64,000 nt of DNA. Source: Pseudolactococcus reticulitermitis (GTDB lineage Bacteria > Bacillota > Bacilli > Lactobacillales > Streptococcaceae). The translations under genes were made by a program, and so were the position numbers. Position 1 is the stretch's first letter. The number at the start of each line of letters is the position of its first letter. Shown here in pieces: positions 17,897 to 26,883 of the stretch. The notes below the pieces were generated by a model. It saw only the letters and a program-made list of their open reading frames with translations, made no database searches and had not been told where the DNA came from. Where the stretch lies: contig NZ_BEDT01000001.1 in assembly GCF_002260845.1 (NCBI RefSeq), forward strand, positions 62,001 to 126,000. Direction: 5' to 3'.

Positions 17897-18997
17897 TTAC
17901 AACATTTTCCATTTGAGGTAGGCGTCGATAAAGCCGTCCAAATCGCCATCCATGACGTTATCAATCTGGCTTGTCTCATAACCTGAGCGGGTATCTTTGA
18001 CGAGTTGATATGGCATGAAGACGTAAGAACGAATTTGTGAGCCCCATGAAATATCGGCTTGGTCACCTTTTAATTCATCGACTTCTGCTTGTTTTTTATC
18101 GACTTCGAGTTGGTAGAGTTTCGATTTGAGCATCTTCATCGCCAAATCTCGGTTGCCGTATTGGGTTCTATCCATGGTAGATGAGACGACAATGCCTGTC
18201 GGTGTATGGGTTAAACGAACACCGGTCGAAACCTTGTTGACATTTTGCCCACCAGCACCACCAGAACGGAAGGTATCCATTTTAATGTCAGCATCGCGGA
18301 CATCAACTTCAATCGAATCGTCCAACTCGGGCATGACATCTACTGAGGTAAAGGAGGTATGACGGCGGTTTTGCGAGTCAAACGGCGACACGCGCACCAA
18401 ACGGTGAACCCCTTTTTCAGAACGTAAGAAACCATAAGCATTGTTACCCGTAAATTTCAAGGTTGCTGACTTGAGACCTGCGACATCACCATCCTGATAA
18501 TCAACGACTTCCACTTTAAAGTTGTGCGCATTCCCCCAGCGTTCGTACATCCGCATGAGCATGCTGCCCCAGTCCTGAGACTCGGTGCCACCCGAACCTG
18601 GGTGGATTTCAAGGAGCGCATTCATGTGGTCGTAAGGTTGATTGAGCAGCATTTCAAGCTCATAAGCTTGCATCTTAGCGCCTAGTTTGTCAAGCTCAGT
18701 CTCGAGTTCTGCCTGCATGTCTTCGTCAGCATCTTCTTCTAGCATTTCTAGCATGACTTCCTGATCCTCAAGCATGGCTTGCATGTCCATGAAGGTGTCA
18801 TATTTAGCTTTCAGCTGGTTAGATTGCTCGACAACTTTTTGTGCGGCAATGTTATCATCCCAAAAAGAAGGATCAGACATATCATTGTCAAGAAGCGCAA
18901 TTTCTTCTTCTAGGCGATCCAAATCGAGGTTATCTCGAAACGATGCCATCTTCTCTTTATTTTGGGCAATTTGATTGCGAATTTCACTCATTTCCAT
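17897..18997 (-). CDS. prfB: Peptide chain release factor 2
   Basis: RF2 recognises UGA and UAA and triggers peptide release. The 366-aa frame is continuous: at the position where many prfB genes carry an in-frame TGA (after about codon 24, ...F-R-D-N-L-D-L), the DNA reads CTC GAT, so no programmed +1 frameshift is needed. The catalytic G-G-Q motif is in [11 protein letters not shown] and the stop-codon region S-P-F-D precedes it. An extended -10 TGGTAAAAT ends 8 bases before the ATG with no ribosome site, so the mRNA may be nearly leaderless. Confidence 0.95.
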   Translation of the reverse strand: MEMSEIRNQIAQNKEKMASFRDNLDLDRLEEEIALLDNDMSDPSFWDDNIAAQKVVEQSNQLKAKYDTFMDMQAMLEDQEVMLEMLEEDADEDMQAELETELDKLGAKMQAYELEMLLNQPYDHMNALLEIHPGSGGTESQDWGSMLMRMYERWGNAHNFKVEVVDYQDGDVAGLKSATLKFTGNNAYGFLRSEKGVHRLVRVSPFDSQNRRHTSFTSVDVMPELDDSIEVDVRDADIKMDTFRSGGAGGQNVNKVSTGVRLTHTPTGIVVSSTMDRTQYGNRDLAMKMLKSKLYQLEVDKKQAEVDELKGDQADISWGSQIRSYVFMPYQLVKDTRSGYETSQIDNVMDGDLDGFIDAYLKWKML

Positions 18998-19037
18998 ATT
19001 TTACTATTTTACCACGTTTTCATCTATTTTTCAAAAA

Positions 19038-20075
19038 TTACTTGTCTTTCGCCTTTGATCTTAGCTTATCTAGCGCCCACTGTGCCGCTTCTTGATGAAC
19101 AGCATTGCTCGGATTGGCTGCGATTTCTTCTAATAGAGGAATAGCCGTTTTGTCATTAACATTGGCTAGCACGTAAATCGCATTGCGCTGTAGGACGTTT
19201 TTGCCTCGCCATGAGCCTGCTATCTCACTGAATTTCGCCTTGAACTCCTGATTCGTCAGCTGGATAAACGGTTGTAGCTCTGGATAAGCCAACTCCGGAT
19301 TAATCGTCGTCTGAGCCTCATTCGTAATCCCTTTATTATAAGGACAGGCGATTTGACAAATATCACAGCCATAGAGCATGGTCTTCATTTTAACGCGAAA
19401 TTCTTCATCAAGCGGTCCTTTTGTCTGGGTTTGAAAACTCAGACAACGCTTGGCGTTCATGGTCGAATCACCATTGAGTGCATCCGTCGGGCAAGACGTG
19501 ATGCAATGGTTGCAGTCGCCACAGCCATAATCAACTGGACTGTCTGGTTCAAGCTCAAGGTTGGTGATGAGTTCGCCTAAGAACATATAGGAGCCAAATT
19601 CTTTAGAAATGACGAGCCCATTTTTACCGATGAAACCAATCCCCGCCCGTCTGGCAACGGCAGTATCAACTAAAGCGCCTGTATCGACCATGGCCTTGTG
19701 GTCAAAATCATCAGTCAGCTCAGCAATGCGCTCAGATAACCGTGCCATTTTTTCAGTTAAGATGGTATGATAATCGACACCCCAACTTGACGAGGAAAAT
19801 TTGCCACGTTTATAGGTCGATTTTTCAGGTAATTGCGGGAGTTTATTGGGATAAGCCACAGCGATTGAAATAATCGTTTTAGCATTTTTAAGTAAAAGTT
19901 TAGGTTTAATCCGCTCATCTATATTTGGGTGTTCAAACCCAGAGTTTGTCCCGTTTTCCTGAGCCAGTCGTAAAGATTTTTCTAGATAATCAAAATCATC
20001 AGCAGTCGTGAAACCAATTTTTGAAATGCCAATTTCCTGAGAAATGGCAATAATCTGTTCTTTCAAATTCGTCAT
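19038..20075 (-). CDS. queG: Epoxyqueuosine reductase QueG
   Basis: QueG is the cobalamin-dependent reductase that converts epoxyqueuosine to queuosine in tRNA. Two [4Fe-4S] motifs are seen: C-G-D-C-N-H-C-I-T-S-C-P and C-D-I-C-Q-I-A-C-P-Y-N. The D-T-G-A-L-V-D-T-A-V-A-R-R-A-G-I-G-F-I-G-K-N-G stretch is diagnostic, and a HEAT-like repeat tail follows. 345 aa. A TATAAT ends 6 bases before the ATG and there is no ribosome site, so a leaderless mRNA is likely. Confidence 0.93.
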   Translation of the reverse strand: MTNLKEQIIAISQEIGISKIGFTTADDFDYLEKSLRLAQENGTNSGFEHPNIDERIKPKLLLKNAKTIISIAVAYPNKLPQLPEKSTYKRGKFSSSSWGVDYHTILTEKMARLSERIAELTDDFDHKAMVDTGALVDTAVARRAGIGFIGKNGLVISKEFGSYMFLGELITNLELEPDSPVDYGCGDCNHCITSCPTDALNGDSTMNAKRCLSFQTQTKGPLDEEFRVKMKTMLYGCDICQIACPYNKGITNEAQTTINPELAYPELQPFIQLTNQEFKAKFSEIAGSWRGKNVLQRNAIYVLANVNDKTAIPLLEEIAANPSNAVHQEAAQWALDKLRSKAKDK

Positions 20076-20119
20076 ATTTTCATTATACCTTAAACGCTAT
20101 CTTTATACAGTTATACAGC

Positions 20120-20151
20120 AAAAATTCATCAGCATGCACTGATGAATTTTT
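20120..20151. terminator. Terminator between queG region and the 1286-aa surface gene
   Basis: A perfect 13-bp stem, AAAAATTCATCAG with CTGATGAATTTTT around a 6-nt loop, ends the minus-strand surface-protein transcript, 22 bases after its stop. Confidence 0.9.
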
Positions 20152-20173
20152 ATATCAGCTAACAGTCAAACAT

Positions 20174-23100
20174 TTATTGACGTTTTTTTCTCAAGATCAT
20201 CATGCCAAATGTTGAAATAAACACAATTGCCCCAAGGATTGCCTCCGCAACACCACTTTTAGCACCCGTATCTGGCAACTCTTTTTTAACAGTTGATACT
20301 GCAGGTGTTTGAGCTGGTTGGCTAGGTTGTGACGTGATGGGCTTAGCTTTTGGCTTTTCAACCGCTGTGTAAACAACTGTTTTGACGATATCTTTTGTCT
20401 CACCAGTTATCTTGTCAATGGCTGCGATTTCTGCTTGGTCAGCTGTATAGCCTTTAAGTTCAGGCGATGTGACTTTTTTAAAGCTTGTGGCGTTGACTGC
20501 TGTCCAGTCGCCATACGTTTTAACGCCCGTCACTTGGTCAGTCGTGACTGTCCGCATGAACCGAAGTGGCATCGCTGTGGCATCTTTCGCAGCTTTACCC
20601 CCATTTTTGAATTGGTAATGAATGGTCTCATTCACATTTTTGTACTCAGTTTTAGCTTTATTTTTATGCGCTAAATGGACTTCATAATGTTTCACAATAC
20701 CATCTTCATCATAAACGACACCAGTTTCAGGATAGGCATCAGAGACTAAGTCATAGCCTTGCGCCTTGAACTGTTTGATTGTATCGGCTGTTTGATAACT
20801 ATCCGTCGTACCAAAAGCACCTGATAATTCTTGACCAGCTAATGTTTTATCCGCAGTATCATCAATATAAGCCACCTTGGCACTTTCTTGTTTAGCCTGA
20901 TAGACGACTGTTTTGACGATGTCTTCAGTCTCTCCAGTGATTTGGTCAATGGCTGAAATTTCTGGTTGATCAGCTGTATAGCCTTTGAGTTCAGGAGAGG
21001 CAACGCTTGCAAAGCTTGTGTCAGTCACTGATGTCCAGTCGCCATACGTTTTATCGCCTGTGACTTGGTCAACTGTCTCTGTTCTCGTGAATGGGAGCGG
21101 TGTTGCAGTATAATCTTCTGCTACTTTATCCCCATTTTTATATTGGTAATGCACGGTTTCATTGACAACTTTAGCGCCTTTTTTAGCGACCATTTGGTGG
21201 GTCAAATGGACGTCATAGTGTTTAACCACGCCGTCTTGATCGTAGACAACGCCTGTTGCTGGGTACTGGTCAGAAACCAAATCATAGCCTTTAGCTTGAT
21301 AGGCTTTAATCGTGTCAGCTGTCCTGTAAGCATCTGTTGCGCTGAATTTACCGACCAAGTGCTTCGTTTCGAGTGATTGATGCCTTGTATCATCAATATA
21401 GGTCACACTTGCGGCTTCTTGATTAGGCTTATAAACGACTGTTTTAACGATATCTTTAGTCTCTCCCGTCACTTGGTCAATGGCATCAATTTGACTGTAA
21501 TCGGGTGTATAGCCAGTTAGAGTTGGTGAGATAACTTTCTCAAATGACGTACCACTGACGGCTGTCCATTCTCCATATGTTCGGTAACTTCTAACTTGAT
21601 CCGTTACAACAGTGCGTTTAAATGGAATAGGGGTCGCAGTAAAATCTGCCGCAGCTTTTTTCCCATTTTCAAATTGATAATGCACCGTTTCATTGACCGC
21701 TTTAGTATCACTAGACGCGACTGAACGATGTGTTAAATGCACCTCATAGTGTTTGGTGATACCATCTTGATCGTAGACGACGCCAGTTGTTGGGTATTGG
21801 TCAGAGACTAAGTCATAACCTTCAGCTTTATACTGTTTGATTGTCTCCGCTGTCCGATAGTCATCCGTTGTCCCAAAATCACCTGATAAATCTTTAGTCG
21901 CAAGAAGTTGATGATTGGTGTCATCAATATAGCTAACCCTTGCTTTTTCTTGATTAGGGCTATAAACAACCGTTTTGACAATATCTGCAGTATCGCCACT
22001 GACGTTCGAGATAACATCAATCTGTGGCCTATCTGGTGTCACACCTTTAAGGCTAGGCGATACCACTGCCGCAAAGTTGTCGTCTCCGACTGCTGTCCAG
22101 CTACCATTAATATGGGCGCCTGTTACTTGGTCTGTAATGACGGGACGCGTAAAGTGGATGGGTGTTGCCGTATAGTCCGCTGCTGCTTTCTGACCATTCT
22201 TGAACTGATAATGCACCGTTTCATTCACAATTTTAGAGTCGTGATTGACAAGTGTTTTATGAAATAAATGGACGGTATAGTGTTTCACTACGCCATCTTG
22301 GTCATAAATCACACCCGCTTTTGGATAATCATCCGTCACCAAACCATAGCCCTTGGCGAGATAATTTTTAATCGTTTCAGCAGTTCGGTAAGGGTCTCTC
22401 GTCCCAAAGTCACCTGATAAGTCTTGTGTGGCTAACGTTTTTTGTCTTGTATTATCTATGTACGTGACAGTTGCTGCTTCTTGATTGGGGCTATAAACCA
22501 CCGTTTTTTCGATGTCAGGCGTCTCTCCCGTTACTTTGTCAATGGCATCAATTTGACTGTGATCGGGTGTAAAACCTTTAATGCTAGGAGATGTGACCTT
22601 AGCAAATGTCGCACCATTGTCCGCTGTCCAGTTGCCATAAGTTTTATCGCCTGTCGTTTGATCCGTTGTGACGGTTCGAGTGAATGCAAGCGGTGTTGCG
22701 CTGTAGTCGTTTGCAGCTTGTTGACCATTTTTATATTGATAGTGAATGGTTTGATGCACGTCGTTATTTTCTTTAGTCGTTACTTTTTGATGGGTCAAAT
22801 GCACGTCGTAACTTTGAGCTTGATCAGTAAAAGTCACGCCAGTTGCTGGATACTGATTTGACACGAGTTTGTACCCACTGTTTTGGTAGGTGGTAATCTC
22901 ATCTGCTGTTGCATAAGCCGCTTTTTCTCCGGTAGCACCAGAGAATTTATTTTGTTTTAAAACTTGACCCGTTGTATCGTCTATATACCTAACTGTCAGA
23001 AGACCTTGATTGCGTGTATAAATATAATTGACCGTTTGCGTATTGGCTTGATATGTCCCTGCAGGTGTCACACCAGTGACTGCTTTAAAGGTATAACCTG

Positions 23101-24034
23101 GAATGTTAGCTTGATTGGTTGCATAAATCGTGTCAATATCGCCATGTGTGGTGACTGGCGTTTTGAGTTGAGTGCCATCTTCGTCTATGTAATTGGCAGT
23201 CACTGTGCCTTGAGCAATGGTGTATTGGAAATTCGAAATTTGCAATTGTTGGAGATTATAATTATCACCAGTGGAAGCAGAGATAGAAAATGACATCGAT
23301 TGGTTATCGCCAATCAAATTGCTGACATTTTGTTGCCAAGTTTGACCATCATAAGTGATCGTCATGACTTTGACTGTCCCGTTATAGGACATTTTAAACG
23401 GTTTAAACTGATTATAACTTGGTTGGGCAATGGCCTGCGCGCTCTCCTCAATCGTTTGGGCCACACCACTTGTACCATCTACAAAAGCACCATAAGATTG
23501 ACCACGTGAAAATTCATCAGGATCTGGATTGAAGGAAGTTTCGCTGTTAGAATTATAGTAAGTATCTAGTTTAAAGCCGAAAGCTCCTTGTACACCACCG
23601 ATACCCGCTGCACCGCCATCTCGTCCCACGACATCTGTATCGCCTGGGTGAAATAGAAAACCGACACCATCTGCACCACCTCTTCGACTACTTTTATCGC
23701 CTAAATTAATCAAACCAGTAAAGGTAAAATCTTGCGACATATCGACTTTTGTCTTTAACGTCACATTACCAGATTGATGTCTTTGATTAGGTGTCAAGAT
23801 TTGGACTTGATTCGATAGGTCATAATCATATCTCGCTGCTGACCCATTACGCTGGAAATAATTGAGAAAATCAGCACCGGAAACACTGACTGTTCTGCTT
23901 GTCGCAGAAGAGGGGGAAAACGTTGGTGATTTTTCCTCTTGAGTATCTGCAACAACATCTGTTGTCATCTCATGTGCCTCAACACCTAAGGTTGCGGCAC
24001 TTAATACGATCGCAACGCCTGTTTTAATCTTCAT
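20174..24034 (-). CDS. Large LPXTG surface adhesin: L-type lectin domain plus MucBP-type repeats
   Basis: This 1286-aa secreted protein has a short signal peptide, an N-terminal L-type lectin-like domain (residues about 50-275; G-A-D-G-V-G-F-L-F-H and a G-A-F-G-F-K-L-D-T-Y-Y core), two MucBP-like modules (Y-I-D-E-D-G and Y-I-D-D-T-T-G), four complete repeats and one half repeat of about 177 aa (from about residue 420), a Pro-rich linker and the sortase signal L-P-D-T-G, hydrophobic segment and R-K-K-R-Q tail. It probably binds glycans or mucin and is covalently attached to peptidoglycan by a sortase. GGAGG lies 6 bases before the ATG. It has its own terminator. Neighbouring genes are core metabolism on one side and the surface cassettes on the other. 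Confidence 0.9.
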   Translation of the reverse strand: MKIKTGVAIVLSAATLGVEAHEMTTDVVADTQEEKSPTFSPSSATSRTVSVSGADFLNYFQRNGSAARYDYDLSNQVQILTPNQRHQSGNVTLKTKVDMSQDFTFTGLINLGDKSSRRGGADGVGFLFHPGDTDVVGRDGGAAGIGGVQGAFGFKLDTYYNSNSETSFNPDPDEFSRGQSYGAFVDGTSGVAQTIEESAQAIAQPSYNQFKPFKMSYNGTVKVMTITYDGQTWQQNVSNLIGDNQSMSFSISASTGDNYNLQQLQISNFQYTIAQGTVTANYIDEDGTQLKTPVTTHGDIDTIYATNQANIPGYTFKAVTGVTPAGTYQANTQTVNYIYTRNQGLLTVRYIDDTTGQVLKQNKFSGATGEKAAYATADEITTYQNSGYKLVSNQYPATGVTFTDQAQSYDVHLTHQKVTTKENNDVHQTIHYQYKNGQQAANDYSATPLAFTRTVTTDQTTGDKTYGNWTADNGATFAKVTSPSIKGFTPDHSQIDAIDKVTGETPDIEKTVVYSPNQEAATVTYIDNTRQKTLATQDLSGDFGTRDPYRTAETIKNYLAKGYGLVTDDYPKAGVIYDQDGVVKHYTVHLFHKTLVNHDSKIVNETVHYQFKNGQKAAADYTATPIHFTRPVITDQVTGAHINGSWTAVGDDNFAAVVSPSLKGVTPDRPQIDVISNVSGDTADIVKTVVYSPNQEKARVSYIDDTNHQLLATKDLSGDFGTTDDYRTAETIKQYKAEGYDLVSDQYPTTGVVYDQDGITKHYEVHLTHRSVASSDTKAVNETVHYQFENGKKAAADFTATPIPFKRTVVTDQVRSYRTYGEWTAVSGTSFEKVISPTLTGYTPDYSQIDAIDQVTGETKDIVKTVVYKPNQEAASVTYIDDTRHQSLETKHLVGKFSATDAYRTADTIKAYQAKGYDLVSDQYPATGVVYDQDGVVKHYDVHLTHQMVAKKGAKVVNETVHYQYKNGDKVAEDYTATPLPFTRTETVDQVTGDKTYGDWTSVTDTSFASVASPELKGYTADQPEISAIDQITGETEDIVKTVVYQAKQESAKVAYIDDTADKTLAGQELSGAFGTTDSYQTADTIKQFKAQGYDLVSDAYPETGVVYDEDGIVKHYEVHLAHKNKAKTEYKNVNETIHYQFKNGGKAAKDATAMPLRFMRTVTTDQVTGVKTYGDWTAVNATSFKKVTSPELKGYTADQAEIAAIDKITGETKDIVKTVVYTAVEKPKAKPITSQPSQPAQTPAVSTVKKELPDTGAKSGVAEAILGAIVFISTFGMMILRKKRQ
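20390..22790 (-). repeat. In-frame tandem repeats (~535 bp) in the MucBP-type adhesin gene
   Basis: Landmark segments reading N-E-T-V-H-Y-Q (or a close variant) recur at about 22760, 22230, 21705, 21170 and 20635. Each unit carries a V-H-Y-Q-x-K-N-G module, T-V-V-Y linker, Y-I-D-D/N-T module and V-H-L-x-H-K end. Units 2-4 look most alike. Copy number could vary by recombination. Confidence 0.85.
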
Positions 24035-24358
24035 TTTTTCCTCCTGTATCGTCTTTTCATAGTACTTTTTAACAGCATCATTTATTTAACAAATGTCATT
24101 ATACTGCTATAATATTAAAATAGCTAACTTTTTTACCTAATCTCACGTGACATCTGTTGCACAACAAATATTAGAAAATCAAACAGATTTAATTAGAGTT
24201 TGGAGTTTTATAACACGATTATTTTAATTTAAAACTATATAAGCCGATTACTACTAGAAATGTGATTTTATAGATAACATTTTATCAAATAAAATGCTAA
24301 ATCTATCATCAAATCTTAATGCTCCTTCTTACTTTTTAAAATATGTTACACTATAAGC
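24035..24358. other. Divergent intergenic region upstream of adhesin and phosphoesterase genes
   Basis: This AT-rich region has a minus-strand TATAAT about 70 bases before the adhesin start, and the word GAGTTTGGAGT at 24196-24206 that recurs in the surface cassettes. No RNA gene or small ORF with a ribosome site was seen. Confidence 0.5.
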
Positions 24359-25231
24359 ATGACGACGAAAAAGTTAGCACTGCTCTCTGATTTACATTTA
24401 GATGTCAATCAATTTGATGCAACATACGAACACATTCTGATTCAAACCTTACGAGAGCAAAACATCACAGATGTCCATCTAGCGGGCGATATGTCTAATG
24501 ACTTTGAGACCCTATCAAAGCCTTTTTTAGCACGCCTTTCGCAGGATTTTGCTGTTTCTTATAACCTCGGTAACCATGATATGTTGGGCATGGCAGAGTC
24601 CGACATCACGGCAGATGACTTTCAACTTCGGGCCATTGGTCAGAGAAAATTACTGAGTTTTGCCGGCTGGTATGACTATTCTTTTTGTCCTGAGATTAAT
24701 CTCGAGCAACATCTCCGGACTAAAAATACCTTTTGGTTTGACCGAAAAATCATGCGGGATGCTGATGATATCACGATAACCAACCGTATCTTAGCTAAAC
24801 TTGACACGGTTTTGACTGACATGACACCTGCTGATAAAGCTAGTCTAATCATTGCCATGCATTTTGTGCCTGAACACTCTTTTGTGATGACCCATCCGAA
24901 ATTTGTTAAATTCAATGCTTTTTTAGGCTCTAATAAATTCCATTCCCTTTTCGTCAAACATGGTATCAGAGATGTTGTCTTTGGTCACAACCATCGGTCC
25001 TATGACCAAGTGATTGATGGCGTCCACTATCAAGCTAAGCCACTGGGCTATAAGAGAGAATGGCAGTTGGTCAGCGATTACTTCAAAGCCTATCCAGCCT
25101 ATCAATCGCTCAACTCCTACAATCTCCATAAGCGTTATAACCTAGTCAAAAAAACAAAAGAATTCGACGCTTATCTCCTCACGCATTTTCCCGAGGAGGT
25201 CAAAAAGTCTTTGGTTGTTTTCGAGGTTTAA
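24359..25231 (+). CDS. Calcineurin-like metallophosphoesterase
   Basis: This 290-aa protein of the metallophosphatase superfamily shows the metal-ligand motifs in order: S-D-L-H-L-D (residues 10-15), A-G-D-M-S-N-D, N-L-G-N-H-D and, near the C-terminus, F-G-H-N-H. The substrate is unknown. No Shine-Dalgarno sequence precedes the ATG; TATAAG ends one base before it, so either the promoter lies slightly further upstream or translation is unusual. No later Met would keep the first metal motif. Confidence 0.85.
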   Translation: MTTKKLALLSDLHLDVNQFDATYEHILIQTLREQNITDVHLAGDMSNDFETLSKPFLARLSQDFAVSYNLGNHDMLGMAESDITADDFQLRAIGQRKLLSFAGWYDYSFCPEINLEQHLRTKNTFWFDRKIMRDADDITITNRILAKLDTVLTDMTPADKASLIIAMHFVPEHSFVMTHPKFVKFNAFLGSNKFHSLFVKHGIRDVVFGHNHRSYDQVIDGVHYQAKPLGYKREWQLVSDYFKAYPAYQSLNSYNLHKRYNLVKKTKEFDAYLLTHFPEEVKKSLVVFEV

Positions 25232-25233
25232 AT

Positions 25234-25262
25234 CTGACAAATAACGAAAAAAATGGTATAAT
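25234..25262 (+). promoter_or_regulatory. Promoter of ntdP
   Basis: CTGACA (25234-25239), 17-bp spacer, TATAAT (25257-25262) with TGG just before the -10 box. Confidence 0.85.
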
Positions 25263-25299
25263 TTTTGTTGAGAACTTTGAATGTTAGAAAGTTGGTAGG

Positions 25300-25830
25300 A
25301 TGATGAAAATCCCCAAAGAAGGCGACTTTATTACGATTCAAAGCTATAAACATGACGGAAGCTTGCATCGTACGTGGCGTGATACGATGGTGCTGAAGAC
25401 TAACGAGAACTCGATTATTGGTGTGAATGACCATACGCTTGTGACGGAGAGCGACGGCAGACGCTGGGTGACCCGCGAGCCTGCTATCGTTTACTTCCAC
25501 AAGAAGTTTTGGTTCAACATTATTGCCATGATTCGCGAAAATGGTGTGAGCTACTACTGTAACTTGGCCAGTCCTTACACGCTTGACAATGAAGCCCTGA
25601 AATATATCGACTATGACCTTGATGTCAAGGTCTTCGCTGACGGTGAGAAGAAATTGTTGGATGTCGAAGAATATGAGCGTCACAAACGTCAAATGCAGTA
25701 CCCAGAAGATATTGATTACATCTTAAAAGAAAATGTCAAGATTTTAGTCGACTGGATTAATGCAGGTAAGGGACCATTTTCTAAGGAATACGTTGCCATT
25801 TGGTACGACCGTTATCACCAATTAAAATAA
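25300..25830 (+). CDS. ntdP: DUF402 nucleoside tri-/diphosphate phosphatase
   Basis: This 176-aa DUF402 protein corresponds to the NtdP family of Firmicutes, which hydrolyses nucleoside tri- and diphosphates. The opening [15 protein letters not shown] and [14 protein letters not shown] segments, then N-I-I-A-M-I and Y-I-D-Y-D-L-D-V-K with acidic metal-binding residues, are highly conserved in streptococci. Two adjacent ATGs (25300, 25303) are possible starts. It has its own promoter and terminator. Confidence 0.88.
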   Translation: MMKIPKEGDFITIQSYKHDGSLHRTWRDTMVLKTNENSIIGVNDHTLVTESDGRRWVTREPAIVYFHKKFWFNIIAMIRENGVSYYCNLASPYTLDNEALKYIDYDLDVKVFADGEKKLLDVEEYERHKRQMQYPEDIDYILKENVKILVDWINAGKGPFSKEYVAIWYDRYHQLK

Positions 25831-25860
25831 GACCTCAGGTAACTGATGTCTTATTTTTTT
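25826..25860 (+). terminator. Terminator of ntdP
   Basis: AATAAGAC and GTCTTATT form the stem with inner TCAG/CTGA pairing, followed by a T tract; the stem overlaps the stop codon. Confidence 0.85.
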
Positions 25861-25887
25861 ATATCAAAATATCTCCCGTTTGAACGC

Positions 25888-25928
25888 AAAAAAAGAACTT
25901 TCTTCCATTATCTTGGAAAAAAGTTCTT
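25888..25928 (-). terminator. Terminator of surface cassette A
   Basis: On the minus strand AAGAACTTTTTTCC pairs with GGAAGAAAGTTCTT (one mismatch) and runs into a T tract, about 20 bases after the last cassette gene. Confidence 0.85.
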
Positions 25929-25947
25929 GATTTACTCCCAGTCAATG

Positions 25948-26193
25948 CTAGGCAGACAGTTTAGATTTCGGCTGAGTTCTTCTAATCATCAGGACTAGAA
26001 TCAGACAGACCAAACCAATCAACATCAGACCTCCCGCCGCTTGTAACTCGCCCGTACTGGGCAGCAGTCCCGTCGGCGCTGCCACGCTTTTCTGTTGGAC
26101 AGTATAGCGTGGTGCACTTGTTTTGGGTAAGTCTGGCGGCGTTACTGGATCTACCATTCCTAATTGACCTGAGACGGTTAATTCACTCTCCAT
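25948..26193 (-). CDS. Cassette A small LPXTG protein without signal peptide (putative donor-strand anchor)
   Basis: This 81-aa protein begins M-E-S-E-L-T-V-S-G-Q-L-G, then a Pro-rich linker containing L-P-K-T-S, a Y-T-V-Q-Q strand, L-P-S-T-G at residues 44-48, one hydrophobic segment and a basic tail. GGGAGGTGAT precedes the ATG and an in-frame TAG lies four codons upstream, so the lack of an N-terminal signal peptide is real. The tail-end helix must place the short N-terminus outside. The V-S-G-Q-L-G segment resembles V-S-G-T-L-G in the subunit encoded upstream. I infer a wall anchor that offers a beta strand to the subunit. Paralogues exist in cassettes B and C. Confidence 0.75.
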   Translation of the reverse strand: MESELTVSGQLGMVDPVTPPDLPKTSAPRYTVQQKSVAAPTGLLPSTGELQAAGGLMLIGLVCLILVLMIRRTQPKSKLSA

Positions 26194-26227
26194 GACATCA
26201 CCTCCCTAATGATTGAGGTGTCATTGC

Positions 26228-26824
26228 TTAAAAGTTAACAACATCAAATTTCAAGCTTAAAGTGTAGTTTAATTTCAAAGCTGTTGCTGCTGTTGCTGTA
26301 CCACTAAAGCCAAATGTCGCTTTGTTAGCATCTGCTACTGCTGTATCAGTCGCAGTGTAATGACCAAGATTATTTGCCAAAGTGATGAGTGCGTTTGTTG
26401 GTGTGTTAAGCGCCCCGTTTTCAACTAATTTTGTGCTGGCTGTTGTCACGTTGTTACCTGTCACATCCAAGTTCAAAGCAAAGTCAGCTGGCAATGTTGG
26501 GTTTGATGTTCCCGCTTTAAAGCTAGCAACGCTAACTGTGACCGGACGACCTGAGTTGTTTGTCAAGTCGTAAGTTGGTGATTTGATTGCGGCATCAGTT
26601 GCTTTGTTATAGAAAATCACGTCAGTTGGCAATGTCACGTTAATCCAGTCTTTGTCGCCTTCAGGAATTGTTGACCCTGGGTCTGTATTATCAGCACCGA
26701 GTGTCCCGCTAACCGCGATGTCTGCATCTGTTTTGGCAACAACATCTTGATCAGCTAGAACGGCTTGAGCGCCACCAGCAAGTACAGCAGTTGAAATAAG
26801 TAAAGTAGATAGTAATTTTTTCAT
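26228..26824 (-). CDS. Cassette A secreted beta-sandwich subunit
   Basis: This 198-aa exported protein has a signal peptide (M-K-K-L-L-S-T-L-L...cleavage near V-L-A|D-Q), an N-terminal extension with D-I-A-V-S-G-T-L-G-A-D-N-T-D-P, and a beta-rich domain starting W-I-N-V-T-L-P-T and containing F-Y-N-K, N-N-S-G-R-P-V and a final L-N-Y-T-L-S-L-K-F-D. It has no LPXTG, no W-x-L motif and no cysteine. The domain is clearly homologous to the C-terminus of the cassette A adhesin. I infer a fibre or adaptor subunit whose N-terminal strand complements the next domain. AGGAAAACC lies before the ATG. Confidence 0.75.
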   Translation of the reverse strand: MKKLLSTLLISTAVLAGGAQAVLADQDVVAKTDADIAVSGTLGADNTDPGSTIPEGDKDWINVTLPTDVIFYNKATDAAIKSPTYDLTNNSGRPVTVSVASFKAGTSNPTLPADFALNLDVTGNNVTTASTKLVENGALNTPTNALITLANNLGHYTATDTAVADANKATFGFSGTATAATALKLNYTLSLKFDVVNF

Positions 26825-26883
26825 GGTTTTCCTCCAATTATGAAATATAAAATAGTTATAAGCAACACGCTAACATCTAAACG

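Noticed and set aside
20390-22790. Repeat array as CRISPR or intergenic repeat
   Set aside because: The repeats are ~535 bp, in frame, and encode MucBP-type protein modules.
26228-26824. Subunits as TasA/camelysin homologues
   Set aside because: Similar size and secreted beta-sandwich character, but the characteristic TasA sequence blocks are not recognisable.
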